Below, piece after piece: positions 1 to 6,966 of a stretch of DNA of 11,893 nucleotides. The position numbers and the translations under genes are program-made. Every line of letters starts with the position of its first letter. Position 1 is the stretch's first letter. Source of the stretch: Gonium pectorale (taxonomy: Eukaryota; Chlorophyta; Chlorophyceae; Chlamydomonadales; Volvocaceae); NCBI GenBank assembly GCA_001584585.1, contig LSYV01000003.1, positions 975,894 through 987,786 on the forward strand, in the 5' to 3' direction. The notes under the pieces are model-generated. The model saw only the letters and a program-made list of their open reading frames with translations. It made no database searches and was not told where the DNA came from.

Positions 1-1
1 G

Positions 2-1429
2 TTTGCTTCGCTGGTGGTGGCGCAGTTGGCGAGGGGTCTGCATCTTCAAGCTATTGGCGGAAGTGCAGAAGCTGGGGCAGCCGGGGCGGCCACAACGGCT
101 GCTGGGGGCGGGAACGCAGGCGGCTGTCCGCCGGCGTCCCGCAAGCGGCGGCTGGACACGGAGGCGCAGCAGCAGGAGCGGCGCCACGCGGAGGCCGGGC
201 ATGCGGGCGCGGACCAGCAGGCGCGGAAACGGGTGCAGCAAGGGCACGGGGAGGAGGCGCGCCACCAGCGGGCGGGACGGGCAGCCGGCTCTCATGACAG
301 CGACACAGAGCGGGACAGAGGCGAGCAGCGAGCTGTCGGGTCCCCGGTCACAACCCCAGGGGCAGCCGGCGGCAGCAGCGGCAGTGGTGACGGCGAGGGC
401 GGCGGCGGCGCCGGAGCTGGCGGCGGGGGTGGTGTCAACGGCTCACACCCCACCCTGACGGCGCTGCCCCAACGGCGCGCTGCGGTGGCGGCGGAGCTCG
501 CGAACCGCAGCATCCTGGGCGTCGGCAGAAAGGGCGTTGCAGCAGCGGCGACGGGGCTCACAGGGCCTGCCCGCGACTCGGCCGCTGCCACTGGACCGCC
601 GGTGGAGCGTCGCGCGGCCTCGACGCCGCCGCGTGAGCGATCAGAGCGGGCGCTGTCCTACAGCGCCAGTCAGGGCGCTGGTGACAGCGGCGGAGAAGGT
701 GGAAGCGGGCAAGGGGTTGTGGCGGCGTTGAAAGCTCTTGGAGCGGACCAGCCGCCCCGGCCTTCCCAGGAGCTCACAGGCGGTGCCTGGCGAGTCTGTG
801 CCCCGCCTCAGCCAGCTTCGGGGGCAGCGCCGTCGGTGGAGAAGGCCAGGCGGCCACTCCCCTTCACCACCTGGTACAGAGTCAGGGCCGCGGCAGCAGC
901 AGCAGCAGCTCGCGCGGGGGCGGGTGCTGCGGGCGGTGTGTGTTCGGGTGCGGGTGCTGGCGCTGGCGCGGCGCCCGTGCCAGGTCTTCCTCCCTACCTG
1001 CAGCAGCCCGCGGCGCATCAACAGGTTGTCATTGTCCACAGCTTGCCCCCGCCTCAGTCCCAGCCCCCCGTTCCGCAGCAATCGCCGCCATCGCACAGCG
1101 GACTGCCGGCTCGGCCCCAAGGAGCGGTGACGCCCGCCTCCCCCGCCTGGGCCCCAGCCGCCAGCCACCCGCCGCCGCAGCAGCAGTGGGCTTCCTCTAT
1201 CACCGTCGGCGCTGCGGCGCCGTCGAGCCCTGCGCCGCTTGCCGGGACGCCGCCAACGGCCCCCGGAGCCGCCGGCGGCTGCGGCAACCAGGTGCTTGCG
1301 CTCCCGCCGCCCACCGCAATCACATGCTCGGCTGGTGGAGCGCCGGTCCAGGCGGCGGGGCCGTCCGCGGTGGAGAGCCTGCGCCACGATGTGGAGGCGT
1401 TCAGCGCCGAGGTGATGGCTGTGGCCCAG
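2..1429 (+). CDS. Locus A, 5'-partial long exon of a low-complexity GATA-finger-family paralogue
   Basis: This reading frame is open from the left edge and coding in style. The GTG at 14 is not a real start, so the gene begins upstream. About 476 codons are visible. Order of parts: a basic patch (SRKRR near 138-152) in a charged Gln/Arg/Glu region; a Gly-rich run (about 360-435); a block HPTL...RRAAVAAE.ANRSI (446-514); a block RRPLPFTTWYRVR (848-886) followed by poly-Ala; a VVIVHS block (1025-1042); then a Pro/Gln/Ser-rich stretch. It ends in a helix-like segment with VESLRHDVEAFSAEV. The first two blocks recur in the same order in locus B exon 3 (11223-11291 and 11670-11708), so this is a paralogue. 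No zinc finger is visible here; by analogy it would lie to the left (inference). The exon ends on a codon boundary at CAG|GTAGGC. The CAG at 23-25 could be an acceptor, making 26 the exon start. Function is unknown; a nuclear regulatory role is only inferred. Confidence 0.7.
893..909 (+). repeat. GCA trinucleotide run (poly-Ala)
   Basis: Consecutive GCA units encode part of an Ala tract directly after conserved block 2 in locus A. The locus B copy has a shorter, mixed-codon Ala tract at the same place, so the run has probably changed length by slippage. Confidence 0.7.
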
Positions 1430-1857
1430 GTAGGCAGCTGTGTGGTGTCATCTAGGAAAGACCCGCATGCCGCCGTTCCCGGCGTCATGGCTGGCTCGGT
1501 GGGTTCTTGTTGTTACGTGTTACTGGTCAAGGGTCAGGTCGGCGACGGATGTGGAGGGAGGGAAAGCGCGGCCCCGCAGGTGGGGTCCAGCGGCTGAGTC
1601 GGCGGGCAGCGGCGGAACGCGGGGTCGGGGCAGCGGTCTCTGCCGTCGGGGGGCGACGGAGTGCGCGCACCGCAGGGCAAGGCTACAACACAAGGCGGGG
1701 GCGGGGCGAGGGACTCATGTTGCGGCTCGCCCTGTAATGACCTTGCCCCTGCGATTGTGCGCTCTGCCAGGTGGTGTCATAACCTCTCACGCAGTCTCAT
1801 GGCTACGCTGCTCGTGCCTGCTCCTGACCCGGGTGCCCAAATGTGCGCATCCCCCAG
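1430..1857 (+). other. Locus A intron (428 nt)
   Basis: The donor GTAGGC follows CAG, and the acceptor is in cgcatcccccag. Translation through the donor reaches in-frame stops. The intron is phase 0. An internal AG at 1769-1770 is a poor acceptor, because the frame after it stops within four codons. Confidence 0.65.
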
Positions 1858-1917
1858 GAAATCATTCGGCTGCAGGACGGCCAGACCGGGACACTCTCCA
1901 GCTCGGCGGCCGAACAT
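1858..1917 (+). CDS. Locus A micro-exon (20 codons)
   Basis: This exon lies between acceptor cccccag and donor GTGAGC. It reads EIIRLQDGQTGTLSSSAAEH and continues the helix-like end of the preceding exon without changing phase. Its length is exactly 60 nt and both boundaries are phase 0. I see no known domain. It is called from splice signals, phase agreement and coding-like composition, not from homology. Confidence 0.6.
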
Positions 1918-2083
1918 GTGAGCGGTTTCAGAGCGCTGTCTGTGTCAAGACCCCCAAGCTCTGACTTGAACAGCTATCAGTCTGTAACGCATTGGCTATC
2001 TGTGGAGTGGTGTGCAGGGTGTTGTTTCCTGACCCAGCACGCCGTCGCGCACACAACCTACTCATGCCCTCTCTATCGCGCAG
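1918..2083 (+). other. Locus A intron (166 nt)
   Basis: The donor is GTGAGC and the acceptor is in a pyrimidine-rich context (ctcatgccctctctatcgcgcag). It is phase 0 and clearly lower in GC than the flanking exons. Confidence 0.6.
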
Positions 2084-2134
2084 GCGCAACGTCGACTGCG
2101 GCTGCTGGCGGTCGTGGTGCTGATGTGGCTGCAG
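2084..2134 (+). CDS. Locus A micro-exon encoding a hydrophobic helix (17 codons)
   Basis: The exon reads AQRRLRLLAVVVLMWLQ, between a CAG acceptor and a CAG|GTGCGG donor, with both ends phase 0. The basic start (QRRLR) followed by about a dozen strongly hydrophobic residues resembles a short membrane anchor, or the buried face of an amphipathic helix. It is short for a full membrane span. The downstream intron has no stop in this frame, so read-through is possible (see findings). No domain family is recognised. Confidence 0.55.
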
Positions 2135-2455
2135 GTGCGGACGCCTTGCGGTATCGTTGCCGGTCTTGCGGTATCTTTGCCGGTCTTGCTGTCGTTACAG
2201 CCTCGCGTCCAAGGGCCTCTGCAAGCAGAAGCAGCAGGGGAATTTCACGCCTTGTCGGTGCAAGTACCGGGCGCAAGCGCATACTTTCTTGGGCTGTCCA
2301 TTTCTTGTACCGCCAGCAATCAGCAGCAATCCAACCCACGGTGCTTACCGGCCGTTTGTGCGACAAGCAGTATCGTTGCGTTGCGTTACGTGATCGGCTG
2401 GTGCTCCTTGAAGCATCCCCACGTGGCCTTTCGGACGCCCGCTGTGATCCTCCAG
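2135..2455 (+). other. Locus A intron (321 nt), length a multiple of three and free of in-frame stops
   Basis: The donor is GTGCGG after CAG and the acceptor is gtgatcctccag. It is exactly 107 codons long with no stop in the frame of the flanking exons. If retained, the protein would gain a second hydrophobic stretch (GIVAGLAVSLPVLLSLQ) and Cys-containing sequence. Lower GC and weaker coding composition favour an ordinary intron. Confidence 0.5.
2149..2188 (+). repeat. Tandem 20-bp direct repeat within the locus A intron
   Basis: Two adjacent 20-bp units, gcggtatcgttgccggtctt and gcggtatctttgccggtctt, differ at one base. They lie just after the donor at 2135. The unit length is not a multiple of three, so copy-number change would shift the frame of a retained-intron product. 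Confidence 0.85.
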
Positions 2456-2515
2456 GCCCATACCTGGCAAAACCCGCTGGACCTGTTCGCTGGCGACACG
2501 AGCGGCCTCATAGAG
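2456..2515 (+). CDS. Locus A micro-exon (20 codons)
   Basis: This exon lies between acceptor cctccag and donor GTGAGC. It reads AHTWQNPLDLFAGDTSGLIE. It is again exactly 60 nt and phase 0 at both ends. Reading on through the donor meets TGA at 2525, so splicing is needed to reach the last exon. No domain is recognised. Confidence 0.6.
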
Positions 2516-2712
2516 GTGAGCTGTTGACGCTGGAGACTTGTGGTAACCGACGATGTTTCAGTTAATACAGCACCCGCCGCCTGATCCATGATTCCACCCA
2601 TGTATTGCTGTCGTACCGTCTCTGACTCGAACTGTCAGCCATCTACAGGGTCTCAAATCCCCGTCACCCCTCGTCCTGTCCATCACCAACACACGGCCCC
2701 TCCCAACCGTAG
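2516..2712 (+). other. Locus A last intron (197 nt)
   Basis: The donor is GTGAGC. The acceptor is taken as the TAG ending at 2712, after a C-rich tract (cggcccctcccaaccgtag). This keeps phase 0 and joins the open frame of the terminal exon. The acceptor is the least certain in this gene, because TAG is weaker than CAG. Confidence 0.5.
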
Positions 2713-3165
2713 ATCGTGCGAAGAGCAATGCGCGGCCGCTACATGAGCTACCTCTCGTCGGCTTGCAGTGAGGGTGGCGTCCCGCAAATGCCCATTCCTG
2801 CGGTGACCGATGAACAGCTCGAGGAGCGGGCGTACGTGGACAGCATTGTCCGCGGCCTGGTCCGTGGCCTGCTGGCAGACACGATGGGGGCTATGGGCGT
2901 GGCGGTCCCCGGGGCGGCTAGGCAGGAACTGTCAGCTGGGCCGCTGGGACCGGCGGGCAAGGCAGCCGGGGCCGGCGGTGGAGCCGGTGGAGCCGATGCG
3001 GCGCTGCCTAGGGAGGGCGAAAGTGCGAACGAGCTCCGGGTGCGGGAGCTGGTCCGGATGTCATTGCGCCTGGCGCTGAGGGTAGGGGCAATTGGGCCCC
3101 GGCCGGTGGCGCTGCGGGTGGGGAACGCGTTTGCGAACGGTCCTCTGGTGGAGCTGGTGGAGTAG
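2713..3165 (+). CDS. Locus A terminal coding exon (150 codons plus stop)
   Basis: The exon begins IVRRAMRGRYMSYLSSACSE and ends ...NGPLVELVE with a TAG stop. Three parts are visible: a basic, aromatic start; a helical acidic segment (DEQLEERAYVDSIVRGLVRGLL, broken here for description as DEQLEER and VRGLVRGLL); and, after a Gly/Ala linker, a second helical, Arg/Leu-rich segment (ELRVRELVRMSLRLALRVG). GC-ending codons dominate, as in the main exon. The GTG at 2716 and the ATG at 2728 are unlikely starts, because a well-supported exon chain leads in at phase 0. I do not recognise the domain. This part is absent from the visible portion of locus B, whose counterpart could lie beyond the right edge. 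Confidence 0.65.
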   Translation: MVRRAMRGRYMSYLSSACSEGGVPQMPIPAVTDEQLEERAYVDSIVRGLVRGLLADTMGAMGVAVPGAARQELSAGPLGPAGKAAGAGGGAGGADAALPREGESANELRVRELVRMSLRLALRVGAIGPRPVALRVGNAFANGPLVELVE

Positions 3166-4499
3166 CGCTTGGGAGTGGCGGGGCTGGCCCGGGAGGCTGA
3201 TTCAGGGGGGACCACCATCCAACAATAAGGGTTCCTTCCGGCTGTTGGGTAGTACAGTGGCGTGGCAGCCACGTGATCATCAACTTGGCGGCTCCGGTTT
3301 GAAGCTAGTTTGTCCAATGCAGGTATGTTGGATGCCGTAAGGAGACATCGAAGAGGGCCGCAGTGCTGCTGGGACGAGAGGCCGAGGAGTGGTCGCGTGT
3401 ATGTGCACATGAAATGCAGGGTTGTCATTGCGAGCGAGGTAGATGAGTGTCCAGCTCCCGGGCCTGCCAGGCAACGCGTTGCGGCTATTGTACGGCACGC
3501 CCAATCAGGCGAGGTGCACATCTAACGCTAGCGTGTTGCGGGAACCCAAAACGCGCAGAGGGTTGTGCTGCTGTTTACATAGAATGCACTTGTTACTTGG
3601 TATGGCTGTTGATCCTATTACGGATACATCGTGCCGGCCTTGCCGGCATACTAGATGCGTGTCAGTGGCACAGGGGTCTCCCGATGAGCTTGACTGGCGC
3701 TGCTCTTCACCTTATATGTGGGCCAGGCGCGGGGCTTTCTCTGCAGATTTCTCTTGTTTTGCTTGCCCCCATCAGGCAGCAGGTGGTAGGCTGTGTTTTG
3801 GTTTTAGGAGAGTCCTTCTGAGGGATGAATGGGGTTTCGGAGGCCGGGGGGAGGCATGGTTGGCCCGTGTGGGGCCCGTGTGTCGTACACTGCATGTGAA
3901 AAAATGCCGAAGGGTTTGCGCGCCTAAATGTACCAGACAGTGCTGTTTCTGGGATTTCTGGGCCCCCTCCCCCCATATTGCTGAAAGGCGGCAGGGCACC
4001 TGTCGAATACAGCTTACGAAGGCGTGTATGATATTGGGGCCCTTCACAACACTGTACAACAGTAGTGCTGTGATGCTCTTTGCTCCTTCGACTCTTCACT
4101 GGTCCCTCATTCCTCCATCACGCATGCAGTACGTAGCTCCCTACGAACCAGCTGAATTAGCAAAGTTAAGCTGCTGCCTTACGATGGAGTCAGTTTTACA
4201 GGCTTGATCTGCTGCGTCATGAACACTAGCTATAGGAGAAAAGATCAGCCTTGCCAAGTACTCTGGTGGCTAATAACTGATCTCCTCGAACGCCATCGGT
4301 CACCGACAGACACCGACACCATCTAATTGAACTTTGGCGGTTCCGTGCTCTGCGACGCCCGATGGATGCTTGCCAATTTGAAATGACATATTAGGTCCGT
4401 TCAAAGTTCGCTCGAGGCGTGCTTCTGTTCGCTAAGCGTCAACGTGTGTTTTGCCATTAGCAACCGCGACGTGGCTACCCCACCCTCCTCCTCTCCAAA
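3166..4499. other. Intergenic region: presumed 3' UTR of locus A and upstream region of locus B
   Basis: Base composition falls visibly from the GC-rich coding regions to a mixed composition, and the Ala/Gly-rich codon pattern disappears. I found no finger motif, tRNA, transposase or terminal repeat. The TGTAA polyadenylation signal usual in Chlamydomonas-type algae does not occur on the + strand here. A 254-codon + strand frame at 3443..4207 is open but Cys/Trp/Arg-rich with no coding signature (see findings). A pyrimidine-rich leader-like tract (cccaccctcctcctctcc) lies just before the ATG at 4500. Confidence 0.7.
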
Positions 4500-5300
4500 A
4501 TGAACGTCCTGTGTCAAACCTCATACAGAAATATAAAGTATCCAAGCCGCCACGGCATGACCGACACACACGAATGCGGCGGTGGAGGCGGCGGCGAGGC
4601 GCACAACCGGGCCGTCGACAGTCGAGCCAGAAGGGCGGCGGTGACCGCGCTGCCTGCAGATGCGGCCGCGTCTGCCCATCCGCCTTCCGCAAATCCGCAC
4701 GAAAGCGCCCTCGCGCGCGTCGCCACTGGCAGACCCGCCACGTTCCCTGGCGCCCGCGGCGGCTCCGAGACCAGTGAGCCCGGACTCCCCGCAGCCAGCG
4801 CCATCGCTGCAGCGGCCGAGAGCCCTTCCCTCGAGGCAGGAGCGCAACACGGCAATCAGCAGCTGGCGGCAAGGGACGCTCCTCCAGATCCGCGCGCTTG
4901 TGCGGCCAGCGCGAGACTAGTCCCTCTCAGCAGCCAGCCGGTGGCCGCAGCCGCAGCGGCATCGGATGGGCGGGACGGCACAGGCGCAGGCGCCAATGCA
5001 TCGACGGCAGCGGCAGGGCCAGCGGCGGCTGCGCCTGAGAGGGCTGGCGCGCGGGGCGGCTGCTCAGAATGCAGCAGCCCCACGGCGGCGCACTGGGTGT
5101 CGCGTGGCGGCGACCAGCGGCGCGCACTGTGCGACGGCTGCTGCGGCAGGGTGCTCGCGCAGACAACCCGGCTGATGGCGGTCCTGCACGCGTCCCGCAG
5201 TCAGCTGGAGGCCGCGCTCCGCGGTGCGGCCGCCGCCCCGCCCGCCGGGCAGGAGGAGACAACCGACGGGGCTGCGGGTCGGGCGGGGAGCGAGGGCAAG
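4500..5300 (+). CDS. Locus B exon 1, with the first GATA-like zinc finger
   Basis: The frame opens at ATG 4500 (context ccaaaATGaac); a second in-frame ATG lies at 4557. Codons 4500-4556 are AT-rich and include AGA, ATA and TCA, unlike the GC-ending codons that follow, so 4557 may be the true start. The protein begins with a Gly run and is then Ala/Pro/Ser-rich. It carries one Cys4 finger (5061-5141) whose pattern C-x2-C-x19-C-x2-C, with a Trp in the loop and LCDGCC at the end, resembles GATA-type fingers. A short helical segment follows (RLMAVLHASRSQLEAAL). The exon ends on a codon boundary at AAG|GTGCGT. Reading on would end at 5447 in a hydrophobic tail, which could be an intron-retained short form. 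Likely DNA-binding and nuclear, by family inference. Confidence 0.65.
4530..4537 (+). promoter_or_regulatory. TATA-like octamer near the locus B start
   Basis: ATATAAAG lies 27 nt before the ATG at 4557 and 30 nt after the ATG at 4500. If it were a TATA box, transcription would start at about 4557-4565, too late for either ATG. It may be part of the leader or a chance match in this AT-richer stretch. Confidence 0.15.
5061..5141 (+). other. GATA-like zinc finger 1 (C-x2-C-x19-C-x2-C)
   Basis: The core is CSEC...HW...LCDGC. Cys codons lie at 5061, 5070, 5130 and 5139. The spacing, the loop Trp and the LCxxCC end match the GATA-type pattern. It lacks the NGCxEC lead seen in the other modules and is the most divergent of the intact fingers. 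Confidence 0.7.
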
Positions 5301-5608
5301 GTGCGTGCGGTGGCGGAATTGGTGACGTCTGGTCAGTCACCGCAGCCATATGTACATGCGTGTAGCCGGGTCACAGGGCCTACCTTGCCGGTGCTGGTGG
5401 CGGCCCTGTTGGTGACGGTTTGCGCGGGTGCGGTTTGCGGCGGGTAGCAAACTGACGTAGGGACCTTGCGTCCGCGCGGCGTTAGTGTGAAGTCCTTTTT
5501 CATTTACGGTCAGCACATGAGCTGACAGAAACGGCTCATAGTCCTTCGCGGCCCTTGCATTGTGTAGGTACAGTCCATGCCCGTGGCCCCCACTCCTCTA
5601 CCCTGCAG
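5301..5608 (+). other. Locus B intron 1 (308 nt)
   Basis: The donor is GTGCGT. The acceptor has a strong pyrimidine tract (cccactcctctaccctgcag). It is phase 0. It joins exon 1 to the long downstream frame without a frame conflict. The TAG at 5565-5567 and the CAG at 5571-5573 would give phase 1 and do not fit the donor. Confidence 0.7.
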
Positions 5609-6950
5609 CAGCTGCCACCTGCCAAACGGAAGGCTGCGGGGGCCCGCAAGCAGCCTGGGGCCGCACGCGGGAGGCCGCAGGAGCCGCCTCCCAAGGCTGC
5701 GATCGCAGCTGCGGATGAGGCAGCCGGCCTTGGCAGCGGCGATGAGGCAGACGAGGGCATCGACGTGCCGTTGGCCAGGCTGGCTGCGCGGCGAACAGCA
5801 TCGGGGTGGCTCACCGTTGCCGCCTCCGCCTCCGCAGCGTCGGAGGAAGCGCCCGGAGCCGCAGCTGATGCCGCAGCCGGCCCAAGCGAGGGCGCGAGGC
5901 GAGGAGCTCGTAAAGGAGCCGTAACGGCGGATGGTCGGGCCAACGGCTGCGCGGAGTGTGGCCGCCTGCGTGGTGGGGCATACCGCCGGTGGTATCTTCA
6001 CCCGCAGAAGCCGCAGCGGGCGGCATGTCCGGCCTGCTACCTCAAGCTGCTCAAGCCGGCCGCCGACCAGGCTGCTGTGGGCCAGGCGCCCGCAGCGGCA
6101 GCGGGGGGTGCGGTAGAGGGACAGCCGCCCGCCGGTTCTGGGGTCTCTGACGGAGTCCAAGACGAGGCCGCTCACGGCACCGGGAGGGCCCGCGCGCCAC
6201 ACGCTATGTCGGCTGAGGCGGAGGGCCAGCGCAACGGGTGCTTTGATTGCGGCAGCCGCGCCACGCGTGATAATTGGTACCGGCACTGGGCACAGCCCGA
6301 CCGCACTGTCTGCAAAACCTGCTACGAGTACCACCGCAGGTACAGCACCAGCCGGATCGCAAAGTTGGCTCAGCGACCGGCGATTATGCGGTCCTGCGCC
6401 CACTGCGGAGTAACCCGGTCTGCCGGGAACGAGTGGTTCAAGTATGTGCCCGACCCGGCCCGGCCCGACATCAAGGATCAGACTCGGCGCGTCTGCAGGC
6501 GCTGCTTCGTGCGCTTCAAAAAGGACGGGGGATACCCGGAAGTCGTGCAGCCGGACGTCCCGCCCCAAGAGCGGACACAGCAGGCACTAGGTGGCCACCC
6601 GTCGCAGCAGCCTAGCAGTCGGACGGCGGCGCCCGCAGCTGCCATGGCCGCAAATAAAGGCGCGGCAGCGACAGCCAAAGCCGAGCGACCCGGCCCGGAA
6701 GCAGAGCGGGCGCAGAAGGGCAGCCCCGCGGCTGATCCGCAAGCGCAGGGCCCCGCAGCGGGCGGCGTTGGCGCTGGTGGCAACCCAAGCGGAGATGGCT
6801 CCCCGGCGGCCATAGTCGGCGGTACGGCAGCAAATAAAATGGTGTCGCAGCCAACAGGGTTGGCGGCGGGCGGCCACAGCGGTCGCGGCGGCAGTGGGAA
6901 GGGCGACGGCCCGGAGCCGCAGCCCAGCGGAGCCGCCACCACCAACCCGT
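5609..6950 (+). CDS. Locus B exon 2, first part: three GATA-like fingers
   Basis: The exon begins QLPPAKRKAAGARK, a basic NLS-like patch. An Ala-rich linker follows, then three Cys4 fingers at 5948-6037, 6239-6322 and 6395-6505. Fingers 3 and 4 are only about 25 residues apart. After the fingers comes an Ala/Pro/Gln linker that includes a segment (6560-6784) duplicated downstream. This frame stays open to a stop at 7307-7309. From about 6950 it turns into an Arg/Cys-rich string typical of a wrong frame, while the +1 frame becomes Ala/Val/Asp-balanced. I therefore end this part near 6950 and continue in the other frame. The disruption is either a real frameshift or a base error. The putative product is a DNA-binding protein. 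Confidence 0.65.
5948..6037 (+). other. GATA-like zinc finger 2 (C-x2-C-x22-C-x2-C)
   Basis: The core is NGCAECG...RRWYLHPQKP...ACPACYLKL. Cys codons lie at 5948, 5957, 6026 and 6035. The lead DGRANGC and the WY-x-H loop recur in later modules. The sequence is closest to finger 5, sharing the QKP loop and the LKL tail. Confidence 0.75.
6239..6322 (+). other. GATA-like zinc finger 3 (C-x2-C-x20-C-x2-C)
   Basis: The core is NGCFDCG...NWYRHW...VCKTCYEYHRRY. Cys codons lie at 6239, 6248, 6311 and 6320. The RHW loop and the basic aromatic tail resemble finger 7 most closely. Confidence 0.75.
6395..6505 (+). other. GATA-like zinc finger 4 with an expanded loop (C-x2-C-x29-C-x2-C)
   Basis: The core is RSCAHCG...EWFKYVPDPARP...RRVCRRCFVRFKK. 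Cys codons lie at 6395, 6404, 6494 and 6503. The loop is 29 residues, 7-10 longer than in the other intact fingers, with the extra length between the aromatic WF and the second Cys pair. The tail is strongly basic. Confidence 0.65.
6560..6784 (+). repeat. Internal duplicated segment, copy 1
   Basis: This copy encodes PPQERTQQAL...HPSQQP...ERPGPEAERAQ...QAQGPAAGG. It pairs with copy 2 at 7371-7607. The last 105 nt (6680-6784 against 7503-7607) match at 95 positions without gaps; the first part is more diverged and has small indels. Confidence 0.85.
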
Positions 6951-6966
6951 GCCGCCCGTGCCGCCG
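6936..6966 (+). other. Probable frame disruption within locus B exon 2
   Basis: Upstream coding is in the frame of position 5609, and downstream coding is in the +1 frame that runs to 9326. The switch falls in an Ala/Pro-coding run with a short tandem repeat (cccgtgccg twice). No intron of realistic size with a strong GT donor and AG acceptor explains it. One inserted base, or two lost bases, would. Confidence 0.6.

Noticed and set aside
14..16. GTG at 14 as the start of locus A
   Set aside because: The frame is open to the left edge, GTG starts are not expected in nuclear algal genes, and homology to the middle of locus B implies missing upstream sequence.
641..1387. 248-codon open frame on the - strand
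   Set aside because: It is antisense to the block-containing part of locus A. The sense frame is conserved with locus B; this one is not.
1761..1785. Acceptor ctctgccag at 1770 for the second locus A exon
   Set aside because: The following frame reads only three codons before TAA. The acceptor at 1857 gives a clean phase-0 exon.
5510..6568. 352-codon open frame on the - strand
   Set aside because: It lies antisense to fingers 2-4. GC-rich DNA has few stops in any frame, and its translation has no motif or balanced composition.
6894..6896. A separate gene starting at 6894
   Set aside because: The codon is GTG inside another coding frame. The duplicated segment and finger order point to one continuous gene with a frame change.
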